From assembly GCF_020923435.1 (NCBI RefSeq), contig NZ_CP087263.1, positions 1,135,970 through 1,199,969 on the forward strand: 64,000 nucleotides of DNA, read 5' to 3'. Below the pieces are notes generated by a model. That model was given only the letters and a program-made list of their open reading frames with translations. It had not been told where the DNA came from and made no database searches. Positions 37,157 to 44,280 of the stretch are shown here, one piece after another (position 1 is the first letter of the stretch; each line of letters opens with the position of its first letter). Source of the stretch: Brevibacillus humidisoli. GTDB lineage: Bacteria > Bacillota > Bacilli > Brevibacillales > Brevibacillaceae. The translations under genes and the position numbers were made by a program.

Positions 37157-38389
37157 ATGAAAAGCCGAATCATCTTTCTTGCCGACATGCAAAGCTTTTT
37201 CGCCAGTGTGGAAAAGGCGGCTGACCCGACGATTCGCGACAAACCGATCGTTGTTGCTGGTGATCCCGAACGGCGCAGCGGTGTCGTGTTGGCCGCCTGC
37301 CCGCTTGCCAAGGCATATGGCGTGACCACCGCAGAAGCCCTCTGGCAGGCACAGCAGAAATGTCGTCAGTTGGTCGTGGTCAAGCCGCGAATGGAGACGT
37401 ACATTCGCGTATCGCTGCAGATCACCCGCATTTTTGAGTCCTTCACAGACCTGGTAGAGCCGTATTCGATCGATGAGCAGTTTCTCGATGTGACCGGCAG
37501 TGCGGCACTGTTTGGCGATCCGCTGACGATTGCCGAACAGATTCGGGAGCGAGTCCGGCTGGAGACGGGGATTGTCTGCCGGATTGGGATTGGCGAAAAC
37601 AAAGTGTTGGCGAAAATGGCCTGCGACAACTTCGCTAAGAAGCAGTCACAGGGAGTGTTCTGGCTGAAGCGCTCGGATCTGGCTGAGACGCTTTGGCCGC
37701 TGCCGGTGGAGAAGTTGTTTGGAGTCGGTTCCCGGATGAAGCGGCATTTCCACCGGATTGGCGTGTATACGATCGGACAAGTGGCTAAGCTTTCTCCTGC
37801 CGTCCTGACCCGCCGTTGGGGCGTCAACGGAGAGATCCTGTGGCGAACCGCTCACGGGCTTGACGATTCGCCGGTTTCTCCTCGAACGCACGAACTGCAA
37901 AAAGGGATCGGCCACCATATGACGCTGCCGCGTGATTACCACACGGCGGCTGATATCAAAGTGATCCTGCTGGAGCTGTGCGAAGAAGTGTGTCGGCGGG
38001 CGCGCAGCAAGAACTTGATGGGATCGGTCGTCTCTGTTGGCTGCCGTGGGGCCGACTTTGATACAGCCACCGGCTTTTGGCGGCAGATGAAGCTGTTCGA
38101 GCCAACGCATGACGCAATGACGTTGTTTCAGGCGGTGGGCCATTTGTTTGAGCGGCACTGGCGGCACACACCGGTCCGAAGCATTGGGGTCAACCTCAGT
38201 CAACTCATCGAGGATGATACGTATCAGCTCAGCCTGTTTGAAGACAAACAGCGGCAGCGGGCGCTGGCTGCTGCGATCGACGGCATTCGCGCCCGTTATG
38301 GAAATGCTGCCGTGCTGCGGGCCATCTCACTGCTTGACTCCGGGCAGGCACGCGAGCGGGCGCGCAAGATCGGAGGCCACTACAAATGA
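37157..38389 (+). CDS. Y-family DNA polymerase (UvrX/YqjW type)
   Basis: Translesion polymerase expected to copy damaged DNA with low fidelity. 410 residues with the palm motifs FLADMQSFFASVEKA and the catalytic YSIDEQFLDVTG, the fingers segment VVLAACPLAKAYGV, thumb HhH (LFGVGSRMKRHFHRIGVYT) and a little-finger domain. The family's beta-clamp motif may be QLSLF near the C-terminus. Two LexA boxes stand upstream. A short YolD-like protein gene, the usual partner of UvrX-type polymerases, lies two genes downstream. Confidence 0.92.
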   Translation: MKSRIIFLADMQSFFASVEKAADPTIRDKPIVVAGDPERRSGVVLAACPLAKAYGVTTAEALWQAQQKCRQLVVVKPRMETYIRVSLQITRIFESFTDLVEPYSIDEQFLDVTGSAALFGDPLTIAEQIRERVRLETGIVCRIGIGENKVLAKMACDNFAKKQSQGVFWLKRSDLAETLWPLPVEKLFGVGSRMKRHFHRIGVYTIGQVAKLSPAVLTRRWGVNGEILWRTAHGLDDSPVSPRTHELQKGIGHHMTLPRDYHTAADIKVILLELCEEVCRRARSKNLMGSVVSVGCRGADFDTATGFWRQMKLFEPTHDAMTLFQAVGHLFERHWRHTPVRSIGVNLSQLIEDDTYQLSLFEDKQRQRALAAAIDGIRARYGNAAVLRAISLLDSGQARERARKIGGHYK

Positions 38390-38829
38390 ACAAGCGCAGG
38401 CTGCTGGGACTGGATGGAGAAGGCAGACGAGAGGAGAACGGCGGCCAACAGGGCAGCGTATCCCGGATGCAGCCGGACGGTTGGCGGGAGACGCTGCAGG
38501 AGTGTGTCATCTTTGGCGTTTTATTCAAGGCGGTCATGGTCGATTTGACGGTGCTGCAGGCGAGGGCGCTCAAGCTGTCGTACCAGGCACCGCTTGAGGA
38601 ACTGTCCCATTGGGCGGAACGGCGCCATTATCAGCTGCGACGCCGCTTGCGCGAGCAAGGCTGCTTCTTGTTGAACAGCGAGCGGCTTGATCAGGTCTAC
38701 CGGATCCAATTGATCATCGGGGGTTATCAACAGGAAGCGGTGTACTCGGTCGAATGGATCAGAGCCGAATGCGAAGAGCGGATTCGCATCTGGCTGATGG
38801 AACGAGGAGGAGAGCGGAATGGGGCGTAA
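38386..38829 (+). CDS. Unrecognised protein between a Y-family polymerase and YolD
   Basis: A 147-residue protein I cannot assign. About 30 charged, probably disordered residues are followed by a helical region (ECVIFGVLFKAVMVDLTVLQARALKL), an Arg-rich helix RRHYQLRRRLREQG and a beta-rich end (YRIQLIIGGYQQEAVYSVEWIRAECEERI). Its start overlaps the polymerase stop (ATGA) with GGAGG 10 bases upstream, and its end overlaps the yolD-like gene by 11 bases. It is thus the middle gene of an SOS-regulated operon and probably works with the polymerase. No catalytic motif is visible. Confidence 0.75.
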   Translation: MNKRRLLGLDGEGRREENGGQQGSVSRMQPDGWRETLQECVIFGVLFKAVMVDLTVLQARALKLSYQAPLEELSHWAERRHYQLRRRLREQGCFLLNSERLDQVYRIQLIIGGYQQEAVYSVEWIRAECEERIRIWLMERGGERNGA

Positions 38830-39163
38830 GGCGGTGTCCAAAAAGGAGAATTTGTTTGCGGCCAGCCGGTTTGTTCTGCCGGAGCACCGGGAGATCTATC
38901 TCCAGATGAAGCAGGAGCAGGTCTTTTACGTTCCTCCGCAACTAGATGAACACCAGCGGGCAGAACTTGCCAGTCGACTGTGGCAGGCATTTCAAGAGAA
39001 GCAGGAAGTGGAGGTCACCTGTTACGATCGGCGTGGGCCGCGGCAAGTGCGGGGAGTGATTCTCCACATGGAACAGGTGACACGGCGGATCAAGCTGAGA
39101 ACAGATCAAGGAACGGAGTGGATTTCTGTCGATCACCTGCTTGATGTTGGGGGTGGTGGGTGA
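38819..39163 (+). CDS. YolD-like protein
   Basis: A 114-residue YolD-family protein with RFVLPEHREIYLQMKQEQ, PPQLDEHQRAELASRLWQAF and a small beta barrel (VRGVILHMEQVTRRIKL). Family members are commonly encoded next to UvrX-type polymerases under LexA control and are thought to modulate them. GAGGAGGAG precedes ATG 38819. Confidence 0.85.
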   Translation: MGRKAVSKKENLFAASRFVLPEHREIYLQMKQEQVFYVPPQLDEHQRAELASRLWQAFQEKQEVEVTCYDRRGPRQVRGVILHMEQVTRRIKLRTDQGTEWISVDHLLDVGGGG

Positions 39164-39235
39164 AAACTTCCCAGGTTCCAGACACATAGCGGCAGATAGA
39201 TTAGGGGAGGATGTGAGTAAAAAGGAGTACGCATC

Positions 39236-40045
39236 GTGAGAAGAGTGTTCTCGCCAAAACGCGGGATCGTCACCGTCACGTTTCTGTGCATCTTGACGGT
39301 GGTGGGATGTTCTGCTTCGCAGCCTCCTGCAGCAGAACGGCAGCCGATTACCACACAGCTCACGCAGAGCCCAGAGAGCCCGGTGCAGGTGGCAGAACCG
39401 ATCAAGTCGGCTTCACCACAGCGACAGGTGAGTCAGCAGGAGAAAGTACCTGATCGTCGCATGCTTGACGTGCCGCTGATCAAACAAAACCCGGAATTGA
39501 AGTACGGGTGTGAGATAACCAGTTTGACCATGCTCCTCAGATACGCAGGCTATGATGTTGACAAGATGACGCTTGCCAGTCAGGTGTCCAAAGACGAGGA
39601 ACCGCTCGTGCAGCAGAAAGGAGACATTCGCCAGTGGGGCGACCCTAATCAGGGGTTTGTCGGTGATATGACCGGAAAACGGAAAGGTTTTGCCGTATAC
39701 CACAAACCGCTGGAGAAACTGCTGCGTCACTATATGGGAGAACGGACGGTCAACTTGACCGGGCAGTCGTTTGATCGCGTGTTGCAAAGCGTGCGAAAAG
39801 GAAGACCTGTCGTCGTCTGGACGACTGGCGATTTCAGACTGCCCACAGAGTGGGAAAGTTGGTACAAGGACGGGAAAAAGATCGTCGCTCCGTTTGACGA
39901 ACATGCCGTCTTGATCGTCGGCTATGACCCGACCTATGTATACGTCAACGACCCGCTTCGGGGAGGGAAGAATCAGCCGGTAGAGCGTGGAGCGATGATA
40001 AAGAGCTGGGAAGCGCTGGGAAAGCAGGCGCTTACCTACCGATAG
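39236..40045 (+). CDS. C39-family cysteine peptidase-like lipoprotein
   Basis: Secreted, lipid-anchored protein of 269 residues. N-terminal signal with lipobox (LTVVGC), a Gln/Pro/Ser-rich linker to about residue 70, then a Peptidase_C39_2 domain. The Cys-His-Asp triad is present in KYGCEITSLTMLLRYAGY, DEHAVLIVGYDP and VYVNDPLRGG. It resembles Bacillus YvpB-type proteins. GTG 39236 follows AAAAGGAG. Substrate unknown; cell-wall surface location is inferred. Confidence 0.85.
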   Translation: MRRVFSPKRGIVTVTFLCILTVVGCSASQPPAAERQPITTQLTQSPESPVQVAEPIKSASPQRQVSQQEKVPDRRMLDVPLIKQNPELKYGCEITSLTMLLRYAGYDVDKMTLASQVSKDEEPLVQQKGDIRQWGDPNQGFVGDMTGKRKGFAVYHKPLEKLLRHYMGERTVNLTGQSFDRVLQSVRKGRPVVVWTTGDFRLPTEWESWYKDGKKIVAPFDEHAVLIVGYDPTYVYVNDPLRGGKNQPVERGAMIKSWEALGKQALTYR

Positions 40046-40117
40046 TGACGTGAGAAGTTGAAATGCAAGTGGCAAGTGAGCAAGCATAAAGTCAAAAAAG
40101 GAAGGGCGATGCGGTAA

Positions 40118-40216
40118 ATGGAATATGATCTTCCAAAACCAAAAAAATCAGCTGATTTTAGCCAAATGCATCGCGAAATGACTTTTGCGTGGGAAGGGAG
40201 CCATCGCGTAGGATAG
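40118..40216 (+). CDS. Possible 32-residue ORF
   Basis: Reads MEYDLPKPKKSADFSQMHRE at the start and ends GSHRVG. GGAAGG lies 11-16 bases upstream. It sits in a 220-base gap with no other gene. The hydrophilic composition and codon use look plausible for a small spore or cytosolic protein, but there is no homology evidence. Confidence 0.3.
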   Translation: MEYDLPKPKKSADFSQMHREMTFAWEGSHRVG

Positions 40217-40265
40217 ACGAAGAAATCTTGCAGCCACATTGCATCGTGTGAAAAGGGGACTCTAC

Positions 40266-40535
40266 ATGTTAGCACAAGAAATGGGCAAAATCTTCACCAA
40301 ACACGCGGGAGTGATGACGCCCAAACGATGGACTGAGTTTCTTGAGCAGTTGGAGAACAAAGGTTTGTACGTTGTCATCGAAACCGAAACCAATGGTAAG
40401 ATGATGAGCCCGTTGGGAGGATTGATGCCGATGCCGTGCAAAGACGAGACGTTCTGCATCATGAGTGCTGACGAGTTAAAAGCCAAAGGGTTGTCCATTG
40501 GTCATCATGTCGTAAGCAAGACAAAAGAGAAATAA
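40266..40535 (+). CDS. Hypothetical 89-residue protein
   Basis: Start ATG 40266 with AAAGGGGA upstream and a strong terminator 20 bases past the stop, so it is a real monocistronic gene. The protein has an N-terminal helical part (MGKIFTKHAGVMTPKRWTEF), a beta strand YVVIETET, then LGGLMPMPCKDETFCIM with two Cys, and a basic tail. I do not recognise the family. Confidence 0.65.
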   Translation: MLAQEMGKIFTKHAGVMTPKRWTEFLEQLENKGLYVVIETETNGKMMSPLGGLMPMPCKDETFCIMSADELKAKGLSIGHHVVSKTKEK

Positions 40536-40553
40536 TCATACAGAAGCGAAGCG

Positions 40554-40592
40554 AGCTCTTCTTCCTGCCACGTGTGGGGAAGAGCTTTTTTT
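40554..40592 (+). terminator. Terminator of the 89-residue gene
   Basis: AGCTCTTC (40554-40561) pairs with GAAGAGCT (40579-40586), followed by seven Ts. Confidence 0.9.
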
Positions 40593-40651
40593 ATTTCCGG
40601 CGATTGCTGTTTCCCCTAAGGTCTCAGTGCGAGATGACAATAGATTTTACG

Positions 40652-40681
40652 TTGACAAGTTATGATCTTCACCATTAGAAT
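40652..40681 (+). promoter_or_regulatory. Promoter of the regulator-MFS pair
   Basis: TTGACA (40652-40657), 18-base spacer, TAGAAT (40676-40681). The start codon follows only 36 bases later, so the leader is very short. Confidence 0.7.
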
Positions 40682-40700
40682 ATGATCAAACAAAATTTAT

Positions 40701-40718
40701 ATTCGATGGTGATCGAAT
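40701..40718. promoter_or_regulatory. Operator candidate overlapping the regulator's start codon
   Basis: ATTCGAT-GGTG-ATCGAAT is an 18-base perfect inverted repeat with a four-base centre; its last bases are inside the ATG at 40717. A related CACCAT half lies at 40670-40675. This fits self-repression of the adjacent ArsR-type gene. Confidence 0.5.
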
Positions 40719-41643
40719 GAATACGAAATATTCTATTAAGGTCGAATGCTCACCCGCTTACGAACTGTTAGTCAGCTTTTACGTGTACAGCTATCACCGA
40801 AACATCAAGTGGACCGATTTGGGAACCGCCTGGAAGGAAGAGACGAGGCGAAGACTTCCCGCTGCATATGCTCGCCAACTGGAGGATGAGCGCTGGGAGG
40901 TTCTTCACCGGATGGTTCTGCTCATCTCCCAATGTCCCCACAAGCAGAGTGTGGAAGGATTCCTTGCCTGGCTGGAGCAGCTTCCGCCGGGGGAGATTTA
41001 CGAGAGGCTGGTGCCGTGGGTCCGTTCGATTCCTTTAGATCTGGGAGACATTCGCGATCGCAGTCTGTATCTGCTGTCAGAATGGAACCAGCATTACTTC
41101 CGCCACCTGCCTGCCGAGCTGCTGAGCCGCTTGGAGCAGGAGGCTGTCAGGACCACTGCATTGGTACAGGAGCAACAGCCAATCGACCTGGTGGAGCAGC
41201 TAACCGATGGCATGCGGATCGAACCAGTAGCTGAGCTTCGTCAGGTGATTCTGATTCCCCAATATCACTGTGCGCCTTCTACCATTCTCGATTTCTTTCG
41301 CGGGATGGCGACTTGCCTATACCCGATCAGCCCAGAGCCGCTTCATGACCCGGTGGGCGAATTGCTGCCACTGGCACAGTGCCTTGCCGATGAGAAACGA
41401 TTGCGGATTCTTCATTTTTTGGCTGAAAAGCCACGTACCCTGATCGAGATCCATCAGCAGGTTGGATTGGCCAAAAGCACGGTTCACCACCATATCACAT
41501 CGCTTCGTCGGGCAGGGATGATCCGCAGTCACTACGTAGGTGATACCACTCCCGCCTACTACAGTTTGCGTGAACAATTTGTGGAGACGGTATACGCAGG
41601 TCTTCGGCGACTGGTCAACAGGCAGGTGAGTACTGGTGAGTAA
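40717..41643 (+). CDS. ArsR-type winged-helix transcription regulator
   Basis: A 308-residue regulator: an uncharacterised helical N-terminal part (first ~215 residues) and a C-terminal winged helix (LADEKRLRILHFLAEKPRTL, with recognition helix VGLAKSTVHHHITSLRRAG). No Cys pair for metal sensing is seen. An inverted repeat covers the start codon, and the only recognisable ribosome-binding element (GGTGATC) is part of that repeat. It overlaps the MFS gene by eight bases, so it likely controls the exporter. Confidence 0.8.
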   Translation: MNTKYSIKVECSPAYELLVSFYVYSYHRNIKWTDLGTAWKEETRRRLPAAYARQLEDERWEVLHRMVLLISQCPHKQSVEGFLAWLEQLPPGEIYERLVPWVRSIPLDLGDIRDRSLYLLSEWNQHYFRHLPAELLSRLEQEAVRTTALVQEQQPIDLVEQLTDGMRIEPVAELRQVILIPQYHCAPSTILDFFRGMATCLYPISPEPLHDPVGELLPLAQCLADEKRLRILHFLAEKPRTLIEIHQQVGLAKSTVHHHITSLRRAGMIRSHYVGDTTPAYYSLREQFVETVYAGLRRLVNRQVSTGE

Positions 41644-42892
41644 GATCCGGCAGTATCTGAGTGCTTATCATCCGATCGTCCAGGTTTTGTTGGCGGGAAC
41701 GGTTTTCATCAGCTTGACCAGCTCGATGAGTATGCCGTTTTTAGCGATTTATCTCGCGGAACAGACAGAGTTGGACTATGCGCTGATCGGTCTGATTATT
41801 GGGGCAGGACCACTCGCTGGAACGATTGGCGGCTTTGTCGGCGGCACGCTGTCTGACTTTTTTGGCCGTAAACGACTGATGATTCTCTCGCTCCTGGTGC
41901 TGTTCATCGTTTTTGGCGGCTTTGTGTACGCCCGAAGCACGATTATGCTGTTGCTGCTAAGCATCGTCAGAGGGTTGGCCGCTTCGTTCTTTGCGACCAT
42001 TTCCAAAGCATTGATGGGCGATCTGACACCAGAGGAGAAGCGATTTCGCGTCTTTTCCAATCGCTATCTGGCGATAAACCTGGGCTATTCCATCGGCCCG
42101 GTTGTCGGTGCTTTTCTTGGGATTAGCGGAAGCGCTTTGACGTTTTTCCTCACGGCAGCTATTTTTTTGCTGTATGCTCTGGTGCTGCCGCTGCTGTTTA
42201 GCCGTTATCTGTCGGGAAGAGAGTCGGCAGAGTCGACAGCAGATGATGAACCCCTTTCCGTCGCACATGTCTGGAGCGTTGTCCGCAATGACGGAGCCCT
42301 ATTGATGTTCGTCTTAGGGGGAGTGATGCTGATGACGGTGCATGGTGAAGTGTCCGTACCGCTCTCCCAGTACTTGCAAAAAGACTTTGTCGATGGCGTG
42401 AAACTGTTTGGTTTGCTGATGAGTGTGAACGGTTTGACCGTCCTGCTGATCCAGGTATGGCTGACACGCTGGTCAGAACGTTTTTCGTTATTTCGCAGAA
42501 TGGTGATGGGCAGTCTGCTGCTTTCCGCTGGAGCAGTGGTTTTTGCCTTTGCACAAGGGTGGATCTCTTTTATTGTGGCGATGTTTGTATTTACGCTGGG
42601 AGAAATTTTGCTGGTCCCAGCCGAATACGCCCAAATCGATCAAATCACACCGCCCGGCATGCGCGGCACATACTATGGTGCACAAGGATTTAGCGAATTG
42701 GGCAACTTCCTCGGCCCCTGGTTGGGCGGCATGTTGCTGTCAGCGTTTGGCGGTACGACGATGTTTCTCGTCCTGGCCTTGATTTCCCTGGCTAGCCTGC
42801 TCTGCTTTGCCAGAGGACGAAAGCTGTATGAGATGAGGAAGAAGCAGGCTGGTGCAGTCAAACCACCTGTCTCTACAACCAATCTGGCATAA
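41636..42892 (+). CDS. MFS transporter, probable efflux
   Basis: A 418-residue major facilitator with 12 predicted spans. The loop 2-3 signature reads GTLSDFFGRKRLMILS. GPVVGAFLG in span 5 resembles the antiporter motif C (GPxxGG-like) of drug exporters. GTG 41636 overlaps the regulator gene, with AGGTGAG inside it. Substrate unknown. Confidence 0.85.
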   Translation: MSKIRQYLSAYHPIVQVLLAGTVFISLTSSMSMPFLAIYLAEQTELDYALIGLIIGAGPLAGTIGGFVGGTLSDFFGRKRLMILSLLVLFIVFGGFVYARSTIMLLLLSIVRGLAASFFATISKALMGDLTPEEKRFRVFSNRYLAINLGYSIGPVVGAFLGISGSALTFFLTAAIFLLYALVLPLLFSRYLSGRESAESTADDEPLSVAHVWSVVRNDGALLMFVLGGVMLMTVHGEVSVPLSQYLQKDFVDGVKLFGLLMSVNGLTVLLIQVWLTRWSERFSLFRRMVMGSLLLSAGAVVFAFAQGWISFIVAMFVFTLGEILLVPAEYAQIDQITPPGMRGTYYGAQGFSELGNFLGPWLGGMLLSAFGGTTMFLVLALISLASLLCFARGRKLYEMRKKQAGAVKPPVSTTNLA

Positions 42893-43001
42893 GGCGATCT
42901 GGTGGATGCAAGCACGCGAAAAAAATGGGCAGCAAGATCAGGGACGGTCATCTGCCTACTTGCATAGGCTATAGCGTAATGACGACCAGGAGGGGAAATG
43001 G

Positions 43002-43250
43002 ATGGATCACGATACCCTATGCAAATTGCAGGAAGTGCAGTTCGGCCTGGTGGAACTGCAGCTTTATCTGGACATGAACCCGGCTGACCAGCGAGCTGTC
43101 CACCAATACAATGTTCTGTCTGAAGAGTTGCACCGATTGAAGCACCGGTTTGAAATGCAGTACGGACCGCTGATGCAGTACGGCTTTTCCGGATCACCGA
43201 ACAGATGGGTGTGGACGAGTACGCCCTGGCCATGGGAAATCGAATACTGA
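43002..43250 (+). CDS. cotJB: Spore coat protein CotJB
   Basis: An 82-residue coat protein with the family core LQEVQFGLVELQLYLDMNP and the C-terminal YGPLMQYGFSGSP and PWPWEIEY. AGGAGGGG precedes ATG 43002. It begins a CotJ operon expected to be made in the mother cell by SigE; a CATAGGCT upstream near 42963 is a weak -10 candidate. Confidence 0.88.
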   Translation: MDHDTLCKLQEVQFGLVELQLYLDMNPADQRAVHQYNVLSEELHRLKHRFEMQYGPLMQYGFSGSPNRWVWTSTPWPWEIEY

Positions 43251-43261
43251 GGTGAAACGGT

Positions 43262-43834
43262 ATGTGGATTTATGAGAAAAAGCTGGAAATACCCGTCCGC
43301 GTCAGCAAGCCAGACCTGCAAATGGCTAAGTTTCTAATTACGCAGTACGGCGGGCCCGACGGCGAATTATCGGCTGCCCTTCGTTATCTCAACCAGCGTT
43401 ACACGATGCCAAACGAACGGGCCAAGGCACTCCTGACCGATATTGGTACCGAAGAACTGGGCCACCTCGAGGTGATTGCCACACTCGTGTATAAACTGGT
43501 GAAAGACGCCACACCAGAGCAGATGCGAGCAGCCGGGTTGGGTGCTCATTACGCCGATCACGACAAGGCCTTGTTCTATACAGATGCCAACGGCAACCCC
43601 TGGACCGCTTCATACATCCAGGCTAAGGGGGATCCGATTGCGGATCTCGCTGAAGATATTGCCGCCGAGGAGAAAGCGCGAGCCACCTACCAGTGGTTGA
43701 TCAACCTGACGGATGATCCTGATGTGATCGACGTGCTGAAATACCTGCGCGAGCGTGAAGTGGTGCACTCCCAGCGTTTCCGTGAGGCTCTCTACATTGT
43801 GGAGGAGCATTACAATACGCGAAAGTTCTTTTAA
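43262..43834 (+). CDS. cotJC: Spore coat protein CotJC (manganese-catalase fold)
   Basis: A 190-residue ferritin-like, manganese-catalase-type coat protein. Metal-ligand helices are visible: LITQYGGPDGELSAALRYLNQR, best cited as GGPDGELSAA, GTEELGHLEVI, and LAEDIAAEEKARATYQWL with REVVHSQRF. It probably protects the spore from peroxide or acts as a structural coat enzyme. It is 12 bases after cotJB. Confidence 0.93.
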   Translation: MWIYEKKLEIPVRVSKPDLQMAKFLITQYGGPDGELSAALRYLNQRYTMPNERAKALLTDIGTEELGHLEVIATLVYKLVKDATPEQMRAAGLGAHYADHDKALFYTDANGNPWTASYIQAKGDPIADLAEDIAAEEKARATYQWLINLTDDPDVIDVLKYLREREVVHSQRFREALYIVEEHYNTRKFF

Positions 43835-43843
43835 AGTTCTTTT
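43822..43843 (+). repeat. Tandem 11-base duplication at the cotJC stop
   Basis: AAAGTTCTTTT occurs twice in tandem, the first copy running into the stop codon and the second lying just after it. It looks like a replication slip. Confidence 0.8.
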
Positions 43844-43860
43844 AAGGAAGGAGTGGCGAG

Positions 43861-44097
43861 ATGGGCAATTCCTACAAGGGAGGTAGTCCGGAGGAGAATC
43901 GCGCGCTTGGCAGAAGAGGCCGCCATTGGCCGCCGGAGGTGCGGCGCGGCTACCCGCCGGTCAATCTGCCGCCGGTGAAGCCATACCCGCCGGACCCGTA
44001 TATCGACCAGTTTCCGTTGCCGGAGGCGCTGAGGACAGGAACGTTGTTTCGCTGGCTGTACGATCCGTATGTGAATCCGTACGAGTATGATTGTTGA
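43861..44097 (+). CDS. cotJA: CotJA-like spore coat protein
   Basis: A 78-residue, Pro- and Tyr-rich protein. Its C-terminal half (YIDQFPLPEALRTGTLFRWLYDPY) matches the CotJA pattern of an FPxxEAL-xxGTLF-xxLYxPY motif. The first 40 residues are basic and low-complexity. AAGGAAGGAG precedes ATG 43861. It lies after cotJC, whereas in the classical operon cotJA is first. Confidence 0.75.
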   Translation: MGNSYKGGSPEENRALGRRGRHWPPEVRRGYPPVNLPPVKPYPPDPYIDQFPLPEALRTGTLFRWLYDPYVNPYEYDC

Positions 44098-44130
44098 GGG
44101 TAGGCAGCGATATGATGAGCGAGAAATAGG

Positions 44131-44164
44131 ACCAGTACCTTTGAAAAAGAGGTGCTGGTTTTTT
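44131..44164 (+). terminator. Terminator of the cotJ operon
   Basis: ACCAGTACCT (44131-44140) pairs with AGGTGCTGGT (44150-44159) with one mismatch, followed by six Ts. Confidence 0.88.
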
Positions 44165-44204
44165 GTTCCAAAACGAGGGGCCATCCAGCGGCGATCAGGG
44201 AATT

Positions 44205-44234
44205 TTTAACTATAGGATTTCTGTTTCATATACT
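44205..44234 (+). promoter_or_regulatory. Possible odhA promoter
   Basis: TTTAAC (44205-44210), 18-base spacer, TATACT (44229-44234), 47 bases ahead of odhA. The -35 is weak. Confidence 0.4.
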
Positions 44235-44280
44235 GCCAAAAGGGACACATTATACCTGAAAACGGCCGGGGGTGTGCTCA

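Noticed and set aside
42950-43001. SigE promoter for the cotJ operon (CATAGGCT)
   Set aside because: The -10-like sequence is weak and no -35 match stands at the right distance.
43650-43810. Minus-strand frames inside cotJC and similar long antisense frames in odhA, priA and recG
   Set aside because: Shadows of GC-rich coding regions with no independent signals.
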